A DNA stretch of 47,901 nt from Caballeronia megalochromosomata. Lineage in GTDB: Bacteria > Pseudomonadota > Gammaproteobacteria > Burkholderiales > Burkholderiaceae. Within the stretch, counting starts at the first letter, position 1, and each line of letters opens with the position of its first letter. Below are positions 32,343 to 40,670 of this stretch, in pieces. The translations under genes and the position numbers were made by a program. The notes under the pieces were generated by a model, which was not told the origin of the DNA, searched no databases, and saw only the letters and a list, made by a program, of their open reading frames with translations. The stretch is taken from positions 1-47,901 of the forward strand of contig LRBF01000228.1 of the NCBI GenBank assembly GCA_001580565.1. Reading direction: 5' to 3'.

Positions 32343-33683
32343 TCAACGCACGAGGCAAGGCTTCTTGTTGTCGAACTTCCAGTTCGGGATCAGATACTGC
32401 ATCGCGACGCCGTCATCGCGCGCGCCGAGGCCGTGCTGCTGATACAGCGCGTGCGCCTTCTCCACTTCGTCCATATCCAGCTCGACGCCCAGCCCCGGCA
32501 CCTCCGGCACCTTCACCTTGCCGCCGACGATCTGCAGCGGATCGCGCGTGAGACGCTGGCCGTCCTGCCAGATCCAGTGCGTGTCGATCGCCGTGATCTT
32601 GCCCGGCGCGGCGGCGGCCACATGGGTGAACATCGCGAGCGACACGTCGAAGTGATTGTTCGAGTGCGAGCCCCACGTGAGACCCCAGTCGTTGCACATC
32701 TGCGCGACGCGCACCGAGCCCTGCATCGTCCAGAAATGCGGATCGGCGAGCGGAATGTCGACCGATTGCAACTGGATCGCGTGGCCCATCTGACGCCAGT
32801 CGGTCGCGATCATGTTGGTCGCCGTCGGCAGGCCGGTCGCGCGACGGAATTCCGCCATCACTTCGCGGCCCGAATAGCCGTTTTCCGCGCCGCACGGGTC
32901 TTCCGCGTAGGCGAGCACGTCGTGTTTGTCGCGGCACAGGCGGATCGCTTCGGCGAGCGACCACGCGCCGTTCGGGTCGAGCGTCACGCGCGCTTCGGGG
33001 AAACGCTCGGCAAGCGCGGTGGCCGCTTCCATTTCCGCGTCGCCGGCGAGCACGCCGCCCTTCAGCTTGAAGTCGTTGAAGCCGTAGCGCGCCTGCGCGG
33101 CTTCCGCGAGACGCACGACCGCTTCGGGCGTCAGCGCGACTTCGGTGCGCAGGCGTTCCCAATCGTCACGGCCATCCGCGCCGGATGCGTATTGCAGATC
33201 CGTCTTGTTGCGATCGCCGACGTAGAACAGATAGCCGAGCATCTCCACTTCATCGCGCTGCTGCCCTTCGCCGAGCAACGCGGCGACCGGCACGCCCAGA
33301 TGCTGGCCGAGCAGATCGAGCAGCGCGGCTTCGAGCGCTGTCACGGCGTGAATGGTCGTGCGCAGATCGAAGGTCTGCAGGCCGCGGCCGCCCGCGTCGC
33401 GATCGGCGAACTGCGTGCGCACCTTGTTGAGCACCGCCTGCATGTTGCCGATCGATTGCCCGACGACGATCGCGCGCGCATCGTCGATGGTCTTGCGGAT
33501 AGCCTCGCCGCCCGGCACTTCGCCGACGCCCTGGTTGCCCGCGCTGTCCGTGAGGATCACGATATTGCGTGTGAAGAACGGGCCGTGCGCGCCGGAGAGA
33601 TTCATGAGCATGCTGTCGCGGCCGGCGACCGGCACGACACGCAGTTCGGTGACTTTCGGGGTGGAATCGGGTTTCGTGGACAT
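32343..33683 (-). CDS. gudD: D-glucarate dehydratase
   Basis: A 446-residue enolase-superfamily enzyme that dehydrates D-glucarate (and L-idarate) to 5-keto-4-deoxy-D-glucarate. Catalytic blocks are visible in order: FKLKGGVL (Lys pair), TLDPNGAW and AEDPCGAEN (metal acids), NMIATDW, and GSHSNNHFD (catalytic His). Length is normal. ATG 33683 (MSTKPDS) is preferred over longer frames. A perfect palindrome TGTC-TGAT-GACA lies 30 bp upstream. It begins the aldarate pathway completed by garL and garR in this island. Confidence 0.95.
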   Translation of the reverse strand: MSTKPDSTPKVTELRVVPVAGRDSMLMNLSGAHGPFFTRNIVILTDSAGNQGVGEVPGGEAIRKTIDDARAIVVGQSIGNMQAVLNKVRTQFADRDAGGRGLQTFDLRTTIHAVTALEAALLDLLGQHLGVPVAALLGEGQQRDEVEMLGYLFYVGDRNKTDLQYASGADGRDDWERLRTEVALTPEAVVRLAEAAQARYGFNDFKLKGGVLAGDAEMEAATALAERFPEARVTLDPNGAWSLAEAIRLCRDKHDVLAYAEDPCGAENGYSGREVMAEFRRATGLPTATNMIATDWRQMGHAIQLQSVDIPLADPHFWTMQGSVRVAQMCNDWGLTWGSHSNNHFDVSLAMFTHVAAAAPGKITAIDTHWIWQDGQRLTRDPLQIVGGKVKVPEVPGLGVELDMDEVEKAHALYQQHGLGARDDGVAMQYLIPNWKFDNKKPCLVR

Positions 33684-33712
33684 GAGCGTGATCCTGAATG
33701 AATGTGATACGT

Positions 33713-33724
33713 TGTCTGATGACA
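33713..33724. promoter_or_regulatory. Operator-like palindrome TGTCTGATGACA upstream of gudD
   Basis: A palindrome with TGTC and GACA arms around a TGAT centre, 30 bp before the gudD start, where it would overlap the promoter or transcription start. Its 10-bp core recurs at 33848-33857 and, inverted, at 39123-39132. Confidence 0.65.
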
Positions 33725-33841
33725 TTGTATGACGACCTTCTTCCGGTGCCAAGCGTGTTTACCCTTTGCTGCTCACTGCCTTCTACAGCAATGCTTGGCG
33801 CCGATCATCCGCATTCTTGGTCGGGCCGGATATTTTCGAAC

Positions 33842-33857
33842 TAAGACGTCTGATGAC
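33842..33857. promoter_or_regulatory. Second operator-like site upstream of gudD
   Basis: This 16-bp sequence TAAGACGTCTGATGAC is the exact reverse complement of 39123-39138 in front of garL. It lies 159 bp upstream of the gudD start, between gudD and the gudP terminator. Confidence 0.65.
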
Positions 33858-33870
33858 TAGACAGAAGCAA

Positions 33871-33892
33871 CAAAGCCGGCTCGCGCCGGCTT
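33871..33892 (-). terminator. Terminator after gudP
   Basis: AAGCCGGC (33873-33880) / GCCGGCTT (33885-33892) with a TCGC loop; on the minus strand TTGTTGC follows. It separates gudP from the gudD promoter region. Confidence 0.75.
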
Positions 33893-33914
33893 CTAACGTT
33901 GTGGCTTTCGAAAA

Positions 33915-35264
33915 TCAGTTCTTCAACCGAATCCGCCTGAAGGACCCGGCCAGCAGCCCATACGCGAGCATCGCCGCGATGCCGTGCGCCCCGACGAACC
34001 ACAACGCGCGGTCGAACGAGCCGGTGCTCGCGACCACATAGCCGATGACGATCGGCGTCACGATGCCCGCCGTATTGCCGATACCGTTGAACACGCCCCC
34101 CGACAGCCCCGTCATCTCGCGCGGCGCGACGTCCGAGAGCACCGCCCAGCCGATCGCGGCGAGCCCCTTGCCGAAGAACGCGAGCGACATGATGACGACG
34201 ATCGCCGTATTGGTCGACGCGAGCGGCGCGGCCATGATCGCGGTCGCGAGCAGCATGCCGATCATGAACGGCGTCTTGCGTGCGAGCGACACCGGCACGC
34301 CGCGCCGGATCAGGAAATCGGACAGCAATCCGCCGAGAATGCCGCCGGAGAATCCGCAAATCGCGGGCAGCGCGGCGACGAGACCCACGGTCATCACGTT
34401 CATGCCGCGTTCCTTGATCAGATAGATCGGGAACCAGGTGATGAAAAAGTACGTGAGCGCCGTGATGCAGTACTGGCCGATGTAGATCGCCCAGAGCATG
34501 CGGCTCGTGAAGAGCGTCGAGAGCTCCTGGCGCGTGAAGCGGCGGCGGGTCGTCGCGACGCCGGCATCGAGGCTCACGAGCGCGCCGTTGCCCGCGATGT
34601 AGTCGTACTCGGCGCGGCTCATGCGCTTGTGCGACTTCGGATCGTCCATCACGGCGAACCACACGACCGCGACGACGATGCCGAGCCCGCCCATGAAGAA
34701 GAACACGTGATGCCAGCCGATCGCGTGCGTGAGCCACGCCATCAGCGGCGTGAAGAGCACGACCGCCAGATACTGCGCCGAGTTGAAGAGCGCGCTCGCG
34801 GTGCCGCGTTCGTTGGTGGGAAACCACGTGGCGACGACGCGCGCATTCGCCGGAAACGCGGGCGATTCGACGAGGCCGAGCATGAAGCGCATCACGAAGA
34901 GCGCGGCCGTCGCCGATGCCGCCGTGCCGAACACCGACACCGCGCCCTGACTGAGCGTGAAGATCGACCACAACGCGATGCTCGCGCCGTACACGCGTTT
35001 CGCGCCGTACCGGTCGAGCAGCCAGCCGCCGGGAATCTGGCCGATCGCGTACGCCCAGCCGAAGGCGGAGAACACGATGCCGAGCGCGGACGCCGACAAA
35101 CCCAGATCTTTCGACACGAACGTGCCCGCGATCGACAGCGTCGCGCGGTCCGCGTAGTTCAGCACCGTGACGAAGAAAATCAGCGCGAGGATGGCGTAGC
35201 GGAAGTGTCCGACCTTCGCCATGCTGGCGCTCGCTGCGGACGTGGCGATATCGAGGTTCTTCAC
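33915..35264 (-). CDS. gudP: MFS transporter for D-glucarate/galactarate, GudP-like
   Basis: A 449-residue anion:cation symporter (ACS) family carrier with 12 membrane helices. It matches GudP/GarP-type uptake proteins: VLNYADRATLSIAGTFVSKD in the first loop, GWAYAIGQIPGGWLLDRYG in helix 2-3 and FPANARVVATWFPTNERGTAS further on. It is placed upstream of gudD on the same strand, although a terminator and a separate operator region lie between them. Aldarate uptake is inferred from family and context; a galactonate or related acid is possible. Confidence 0.9.
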   Translation of the reverse strand: MKNLDIATSAASASMAKVGHFRYAILALIFFVTVLNYADRATLSIAGTFVSKDLGLSASALGIVFSAFGWAYAIGQIPGGWLLDRYGAKRVYGASIALWSIFTLSQGAVSVFGTAASATAALFVMRFMLGLVESPAFPANARVVATWFPTNERGTASALFNSAQYLAVVLFTPLMAWLTHAIGWHHVFFFMGGLGIVVAVVWFAVMDDPKSHKRMSRAEYDYIAGNGALVSLDAGVATTRRRFTRQELSTLFTSRMLWAIYIGQYCITALTYFFITWFPIYLIKERGMNVMTVGLVAALPAICGFSGGILGGLLSDFLIRRGVPVSLARKTPFMIGMLLATAIMAAPLASTNTAIVVIMSLAFFGKGLAAIGWAVLSDVAPREMTGLSGGVFNGIGNTAGIVTPIVIGYVVASTGSFDRALWFVGAHGIAAMLAYGLLAGSFRRIRLKN

Positions 35265-35326
35265 GTGGTGTCTCCTCCCGTGTCTCGTCGGGATGGTTAC
35301 GTTTCGGGTTCGGGCGATGCCGCGTG

Positions 35327-36262
35327 TCAGGGCGTGACGCTCGTTTCGGGCCGCTCGCCCGCGAAGCTGGACGCGAGGCTCGCGAGGACGATGTCGCCCA
35401 TCGCGGCGCGCGTTTCTACGGTCGCGCTCGCGCGATGCGGCTGCAGCACGACGTTCTTCAGCGCGTACAGCGCGGCGGGCACGTTCGGTTCGTCGACGAA
35501 CACGTCGAGGCCCGCGCCCGCGATGCGCTTCGCTTCGAGCGCGTGCACGAGGTCCGCTTCATTTACGAGCTTGCCGCGCGCGACGTTGATGAGAAAACCA
35601 TCGGGGCCGAGCGCATCGAGCACGGCGGCATCGACGATGCCTTCCGCCTCGTCCGCCGATGCCGCGAGAATCAGCGCGTCGCTGTCACGCGCGAGCTCGC
35701 GCAGATCGGCGACGAAGCGATAGCGCACATCGGCGATTTCGCGCAGATCGGTGTACGCGATCGGGCAGCCGAACGCCGCCGCGCGCAACGCGATCGCGCG
35801 CCCGACACGGCCCAGCCCGACGATGCCCACTTTCATGCCGCTGAACTTGCGCGCGAGCGGCAAGCCGCGCTTGCCCCATTCGCCGTCCCGCACGTAGGCA
35901 TCGCCGACGCACAGCCCGCGGCACGCCGAAATCAGCAGGCCGATGGCGAGATCCGCGACGTCGTCGGTGAGCACACCGGGCGTCGTCGAAACGTGGATGC
36001 CGCGCGCGCGGGCATGCGCCAGATCGACCGCATCGGTGCCGATGCCGTTGATCGCGACGATGCGCAGCGCGGGCAGCGCATCCATCAATGCATTGCTGAT
36101 GCCGGTGGCGCCACCCGTCACCACGCCGCCGATGCCGTGCGCGACTTCGCGCAGGAAGCCGGCCTTGTCGGCGTGCTCGTAATAGCGATGCACGGTGTAG
36201 CGCGCGCTCAGTTCGCGGTCCAGCGACGGCAACACGGGATTGATCAGTAGCACGTCGAACAT
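35327..36262 (-). CDS. D-isomer-specific 2-hydroxyacid dehydrogenase
   Basis: A 311-residue NAD(P)-dependent dehydrogenase of the D-2-hydroxyacid (glyoxylate/hydroxypyruvate reductase) family. The Rossmann loop is VGIVGLGRVGRAIA (about residue 147). Catalytic Arg, Glu and His fall in ASADEAEG...NVARG, VDEPNVP and QPHRASA. It could reduce hydroxypyruvate or glyoxylate and so feed glycerate from the tartronate semialdehyde branch, but this is inference. It is preceded by a divergent LysR gene and follows gudP by 62 bp, so it is in the aldarate island. Confidence 0.9.
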   Translation of the reverse strand: MFDVLLINPVLPSLDRELSARYTVHRYYEHADKAGFLREVAHGIGGVVTGGATGISNALMDALPALRIVAINGIGTDAVDLAHARARGIHVSTTPGVLTDDVADLAIGLLISACRGLCVGDAYVRDGEWGKRGLPLARKFSGMKVGIVGLGRVGRAIALRAAAFGCPIAYTDLREIADVRYRFVADLRELARDSDALILAASADEAEGIVDAAVLDALGPDGFLINVARGKLVNEADLVHALEAKRIAGAGLDVFVDEPNVPAALYALKNVVLQPHRASATVETRAAMGDIVLASLASSFAGERPETSVTP

Positions 36263-36361
36263 TCGAAATCCTTGCAGGTCGGCTTATCTCGGAAATGAGT
36301 ATATTCAGGCGATCGATTGAGGTCTAAGCTATATTCCGCATCGATCAATACCCAAATTGAC

Positions 36362-37279
36362 ATGATCATCGAGCTGAATCATCTGCGCTGTTTCGTGGCC
36401 GTGGCGGAGGAATTGCATTTCGGGCGCGCCGCCGCGCGGCTCTTCATCACGCAGCCGCCGCTATCGCGGCAGATCCAGTTGCTCGAACAGGCGCTCGATG
36501 TCGTGCTCTTCGAGCGCAACAGCCGCAGCGTGAAACTCACCGCGGCGGGCTGCGCGTATTACGAGGACGCGGTGCGCATCCTGCGGCTCTCGACTCAGGC
36601 GGCGGACTCGGCACGACGCGTCGCGCGCGGCGACGCCGGCCAGGTCACGATGGGCTTCACCGCCGTGTCGGGTTATCACCTCGTGCCGGGCTTCATCGCG
36701 GCGGTGCGCGACGAATTGCCGGGCATCAGGCTCGTGCTCAAGGAGATGGTGTCGTTGCAGCAGGTGAAGGCGCTGGAATCACGCGAGATCGATCTCGGCG
36801 TCATGCGGGCGCAGTTCTTCATGCACGGCATCGGGTTTCAGCGCATCGCGCGCGAGCCGTTGCAGCTCGCGATTCCGGACGGGCATCCGCTCGCGAAGCG
36901 TCGTGCGATCGCGGCGCGGGATCTCGACGGCCTGCCCTTCGTCATGTACTCGCCCGACGGCGGCAAGTACTTCCACGATCGCATCGCGGGACTGTTCGCG
37001 GCGAGCGGCGTGCAGGCGGACTACGTGCAATACATCGACCAGACGCATACGATCGTCGCACTGGTGCGCGCGGGCATCGGCGTGGCGATCGTGCCGGCGT
37101 CGGCGCGGGAATTGTGCTTCGGGGACGTGGTGTTCCGGCCGCTATGGACGCAAGACGCGTACGCGGATATCGATCTCGCATGGAGCGAGGAGCAGACGAA
37201 TCCCGCCGTGGAGAACGTGCGGCGCTTCGCGATCGCGCATTTCGCGCGAATCGGGGAGCGCGCGCAGAAGAAGCGTTGA
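36362..37279 (+). CDS. LysR-family transcriptional regulator
   Basis: A 305-residue LysR-type activator. The N-terminal helix-turn-helix is at about residues 3-60 (NHLRCFVAVAEELHFGRAAARLF, TQPPLSRQIQLLEQAL), followed by a two-lobe effector domain. It is divergent from the 2-hydroxyacid dehydrogenase (99-bp gap), the usual arrangement for a regulator and its target, and converges on garR. The longer frame from 36317 adds 15 residues; ATG 36362 is chosen because the HTH then sits at the normal position. The effector is unknown. Confidence 0.9.
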   Translation: MIIELNHLRCFVAVAEELHFGRAAARLFITQPPLSRQIQLLEQALDVVLFERNSRSVKLTAAGCAYYEDAVRILRLSTQAADSARRVARGDAGQVTMGFTAVSGYHLVPGFIAAVRDELPGIRLVLKEMVSLQQVKALESREIDLGVMRAQFFMHGIGFQRIAREPLQLAIPDGHPLAKRRAIAARDLDGLPFVMYSPDGGKYFHDRIAGLFAASGVQADYVQYIDQTHTIVALVRAGIGVAIVPASARELCFGDVVFRPLWTQDAYADIDLAWSEEQTNPAVENVRRFAIAHFARIGERAQKKR

Positions 37280-37281
37280 GG

Positions 37282-37312
37282 CAACGCCGCCGGCGCGCGG
37301 CCGGCGGGGTTG
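37282..37312. terminator. Strong GC hairpin between convergent LysR and garR genes
   Basis: CCGCCGGC (37287-37294) / GCCGGCGG (37300-37307) with outer CAAC / GTTG arms. There is no T-run, so termination is inferred from stem strength and the convergent position. Confidence 0.5.
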
Positions 37313-37324
37313 AGTCGTCGAAAG

Positions 37325-38218
37325 TTACTTCGCTTTCTGGCCGATCTCGTGATTGGCCATGATTTCGAGCGCGCGCACCATGCCCGAGTGATCCCACGCC
37401 TTGCCGCCGTTCGCCGCGCACGCGTTGAACAACTGCATGCAGGTCGACGTGTTCGGCAGCGCGACGCCCAGCGCCTGCGCGGTCGCGAGCGCCAGATTCA
37501 AATCCTTCTGATGCAGCTCGATCCGAAAGCCCGGATTGAACGTGCGCTTCGTCATGCGCTCGCCGTGCACTTCGAGAATGCGTGACGATGCGAAGCCGCC
37601 CATCAGCGCGGTGCGGACCTTCTCGGCGTCCACGCCCGCCTTCGACGCGAGCAGCAACGCTTCACCGACCGCCTCGATGGTCGCCGCGACGATCACCTGA
37701 TTCGCGACCTTGCACACCTGGCCCGCGCCGACTTCGCCGATCAGCGAGATGTTCTTGCCCATCATGTCGAAGAGCGGCTTGACCTTGTCGAACGTGGCCT
37801 GCGCGCCGCCGACCATGATCGTGAGCGACGCGGCCTTCGCGCCGACTTCGCCGCCGGACACGGGCGCGTCGAGATAATCGGCGCCCTTCTCGCGCACTTT
37901 CGCCGCGAACTCGCGCGTGGCGATCGGCGAGATCGAGCTCATGTCGACGACGATCTGACCGCTCTTCAGCTTGCTCGCGACGCCGTTCTCGCCGAACAGC
38001 ACGCGTTCGACGTCCGGCGTGTCGGGCACCATGATGAAGATCACATCGGCCTTTTCGGCGACGGCGGCGGGCGAGTCGCATGCCGTGGCGCCCGCGCCCG
38101 TGAGATCGGCGGAAACGCCGCTACGCGTGAACGCCGCGAGCTCGACGCCGTTCTTGAGAAGATTGGCCGCCATGGGATTGCCCATGATGCCCAGTCCGAT
38201 AAAGCCTGCCTTTTGCAT
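37325..38218 (-). CDS. garR: 2-hydroxy-3-oxopropionate (tartronate semialdehyde) reductase
   Basis: A 297-residue beta-hydroxyacid dehydrogenase reducing tartronate semialdehyde to D-glycerate. The nucleotide loop is FIGLGIMGNPMAANLL (residues 6-21), the family signature LDAPVSGGEVGAKAASL, and the catalytic lysine lies in CKVANQVIVAATI. It follows garL by 60 bp on the same strand, so garL-garR is a probable operon. In this island it takes the aldehyde released by GarL. No glycerate kinase (garK) is in the window. Confidence 0.93.
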   Translation of the reverse strand: MQKAGFIGLGIMGNPMAANLLKNGVELAAFTRSGVSADLTGAGATACDSPAAVAEKADVIFIMVPDTPDVERVLFGENGVASKLKSGQIVVDMSSISPIATREFAAKVREKGADYLDAPVSGGEVGAKAASLTIMVGGAQATFDKVKPLFDMMGKNISLIGEVGAGQVCKVANQVIVAATIEAVGEALLLASKAGVDAEKVRTALMGGFASSRILEVHGERMTKRTFNPGFRIELHQKDLNLALATAQALGVALPNTSTCMQLFNACAANGGKAWDHSGMVRALEIMANHEIGQKAK

Positions 38219-38278
38219 GTATCGCTCCTTGATGTCGATTTTCGGTGTCGGTCCGGTCGAGCATAGCGCTTGTCGCGC

Positions 38279-39064
38279 TCACGCCGGGATGAAGTGTTTC
38301 CTGACGGCCTGTGCCGCGTTCCTGAGCATGCCGAGATCCGCGCATACGGCGACGAGCGTGCTGCCCAGCGCGAGATAGCGCTCGGCGTCTTCCTGCACGG
38401 GCGCGAGAATGCCGCTCGGTTTGCCGGCCGCGTGCGCGCGCTCGAACACATGGGCGATGGCCGCCTGCACGTCCGGATGATTCGCGTTACCGAGGTGTCC
38501 GTACGCCGCCGCGAGATCCGACGGGCCGACGAACAGCGCATCGACGCCTTCGACCGCGATGATCTCGTCGATCGCTTCGACCGCCGCGCGGCTTTCGATC
38601 TGCACCGCGACGCTGATGTTGTCGTTCGCGACCTTGAAGTAGTCCGGCACCGTGCCGTAGCGATTGCCGCGATGCCCGACCGACACGCCGCGGATGCCCT
38701 GAGGAGGATAACGCGTCGCAGCGACGGCGCGCTCGGCCTGGGCGGCGTTGTCGACGAACGGAATCAGGAAATTCACGAAGCCCGCGTCGAGCAGTTTCTT
38801 GATCGCGATCGGATCGTTCGCCTGCGGGCGCACGACGGGCGCGCTCGGGCTGTCTTTCAGCGCCATCAATTGCGGGATGAGCGTGAGCGCGTCGTTCGGG
38901 GCGTGCTCCGCGTCGAGCAGCATCCAGTCGAAACCGACCACGCCGACAAGTTCGGTGACGATAGGACTCGCAAGCGACATCCAGCAGCCGATCAGCTTCT
39001 TGCGTTCACGCAGCGACGTTCGGAATGAGTTGGGCAGCGGTTGATACGGTGACGAAGACGGCAT
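38279..39064 (-). CDS. garL: 5-keto-4-deoxy-D-glucarate aldolase (HpcH/HpaI family)
   Basis: A 261-residue class II aldolase splitting 5-keto-4-deoxyglucarate into pyruvate and tartronate semialdehyde. Signature blocks are LLDAEHAPND (catalytic His), PVVRPQAND (Arg), AVQIES (metal Glu) and FVGPSDLAAAYG (metal Asp). Length is normal. An operator-like site lies 59 bp upstream, identical in 16 bp to one before gudD, which links the two halves of the island. It is divergent from the GntR regulator. Confidence 0.93.
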   Translation of the reverse strand: MPSSSPYQPLPNSFRTSLRERKKLIGCWMSLASPIVTELVGVVGFDWMLLDAEHAPNDALTLIPQLMALKDSPSAPVVRPQANDPIAIKKLLDAGFVNFLIPFVDNAAQAERAVAATRYPPQGIRGVSVGHRGNRYGTVPDYFKVANDNISVAVQIESRAAVEAIDEIIAVEGVDALFVGPSDLAAAYGHLGNANHPDVQAAIAHVFERAHAAGKPSGILAPVQEDAERYLALGSTLVAVCADLGMLRNAAQAVRKHFIPA

Positions 39065-39402
39065 GATGCCTCCCTGTGGCGACAGCGATCTGATTGGAAA
39101 GCGGCACGTCCGAGAGGTTTATGTCATCAGACGTCTTAACACAGAGTACAGCCAGTTTAGGGTCAAACGACAGCGGCGTAAACCCTCATTTCCTTGGATT
39201 TCAGCCACTTCTGCCATCATCGCCGGACTCAAACTTATACGATGTCTTATATCAAACTCCGATCCATGTCGAAGCGTCAGCCGATTTGACGAAAACTTGC
39301 GCTGGCGGGAAGATGTGTTGTCGGACATCCGTAAATGTCTGCCGCGTCGCGTCCGTTCGCCTTTGATCGTAGGCGAAGCGAAGACGTCCGACAACGAAAC
39401 GA
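39065..39402. promoter_or_regulatory. Divergent garL / GntR regulatory region
   Basis: A 338-bp low-GC gap. It holds the operator-like 16-mer at 39123-39138 and a weaker related word around 39240-39252 (TGTCTTAT). No gene is supportable here. It should contain the promoters of garL (minus) and the regulator (plus). Confidence 0.6.
39123..39138. promoter_or_regulatory. Operator-like site upstream of garL
   Basis: GTCATCAGACGTCTTA is the exact reverse complement of 33842-33857. Its core GTC-ATCA-GAC is palindromic apart from the centre, as expected of a FadR-type GntR dimer site. Confidence 0.68.
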
Positions 39403-40140
39403 ATGTCGTCCCTCTACAGAATCCTACTCAACACCATGGCCAGCCTTACCGAAAAAGTCGTCGCGAGCTTGTTCGAGGATATCGAACGCGGCGTTCTCCG
39501 TCCCGGCGACAAGATTCCCACCGAAGTCGCGCTGATGAAACAGCTATCGGTGAGCCGCTCGGTCGTGCGCGAGGCCGTATCGCGTCTGCAGGCGGCGAAT
39601 GTGGTCGAGACGCGCCACGGCGTCGGCACGTTCATTCGGGCGCTGGAGGATCGCGAAGCAGTGCGTCTGCCGGATGCGGATCTGTCCAGCCTGCTCGACA
39701 TCATGGCGATCATCGAATTTCGCATCGATCTGGAGGGCGCGGCCGCTGCGCTCGCCGCGGGTCGGCGCACGGATGCGCATCTCAGGCAGATTGCCGTCAC
39801 TCTGGACCGCTTCGAGGCGCAACTGGCGAGCGGGAGCACGGATGTGCTGCAACACGATGTCGAGTTTCACTTGCAGATCGCTCGGGCGAGCGGCAACCGC
39901 TATTTCTACGACGTGCTGAGCCAGATGGGACGCGGCGTCAGTCCGCGCACGCGGCTTGGCCGGGCGGAGATCGCTGAGCTGGATCAGATCGAGCGCCTGC
40001 GCCACGTGCTCGACGAGCACAAGGCCATCTATCAGGCGATCGTGCGGCAGGATCCCGATGATGCCCGCGCGGCGATGCGCATGCACCTGAGCAACAGCCG
40101 GGAGCGGTTGAGGCAGGTGCATGCTGCGGCTGTCGCTTGA
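39403..40140 (+). CDS. GntR-family regulator, FadR (FCD) subgroup
   Basis: A 245-residue FadR-type regulator. The winged helix-turn-helix is at about residues 20-80 (GVLRPGDKIPTEVALMKQLS, SRSVVREAVSRLQAANVV, RHGVGTFI). The all-helical FCD effector domain follows, with the metal-binding Asp/His set in LQHDVEFHLQIARASGN and DEHKAIYQAI and a late His in MRMHLSNS. FCD regulators often sense sugar acids or their breakdown products. As the last gene of the aldarate island, it is the natural candidate to bind the repeated operator before gudD and garL. No clear ribosome site precedes the ATG; Met12 at 39436 is an alternative. Confidence 0.92.
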   Translation: MSSLYRILLNTMASLTEKVVASLFEDIERGVLRPGDKIPTEVALMKQLSVSRSVVREAVSRLQAANVVETRHGVGTFIRALEDREAVRLPDADLSSLLDIMAIIEFRIDLEGAAAALAAGRRTDAHLRQIAVTLDRFEAQLASGSTDVLQHDVEFHLQIARASGNRYFYDVLSQMGRGVSPRTRLGRAEIAELDQIERLRHVLDEHKAIYQAIVRQDPDDARAAMRMHLSNSRERLRQVHAAAVA

Positions 40141-40602
40141 AGCTTCGCCGCGGATTTGAGCAGTGCCGCCACGTTGCTTAAGTAAACAAAAGAGTTCGTA
40201 TGTATACGTGGTAGTAGTTAACAAGCTGCCCACTTTTCAGTGGATAACTACTAATGCGCGTTTTACCTCAGAGGTTTACGAAGTAAACAAGTCCGGTATA
40301 GCGCATCCGGTTTCGGATTGAACACAGGACAACTTTCGGCTCACGCCGATGCGCGGTGAGTTGTCCAGAAACCGCCAACAGTAAACGCGGTGATGTGCCA
40401 ACAAGGTTGTCCACAGGGGACTGTTAGGTCATTCGCGATTGGTTCGCAGAAACTAGCGTCGCCGGCTCAAGACAGCCTCATTTTTTCGAGATCAATTACC
40501 GTCGTTTTTGCGCCGGTTAAGCAACACAATGGCGTTTAGTCGGCAATTTCATGCCGGTTACGTACCGGGTCTTTCGCCGCAAAAAAGCGCCAGCCAAAAA
40601 GA
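40141..40602. other. Non-coding, low-GC stretch with inverted repeats
   Basis: About 460 bp between the GntR gene and the glmS terminator. It holds TAGTAGTTA / TAACTACTA (40212-40220, 40245-40253) enclosing CCACT / AGTGG, and GGACAACT / AGTTGTCC (40327-40334, 40359-40366). Words close to DnaA boxes occur (TTGTCCACA at 40407-40415; TTATCCACT in reverse at 40239-40247). AGTAAACAA occurs twice and AGTAAACGC once. No open frame is convincing. Confidence 0.6.
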
Positions 40603-40631
40603 AAAAAGCGCCTTCGAAAAGGCGCTTTTTC
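40603..40631. terminator. Bidirectional terminator after glmS
   Basis: A 12-bp perfect stem (40603-40614 with 40619-40630) around CGAA, with A-run and T-run flanks. On the minus strand it ends glmS 40 bp after its stop. Confidence 0.95.
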
Positions 40632-40670
40632 CTGTACATCGTTGTGTGTTCCGCGCAAAAATCGCGACCC

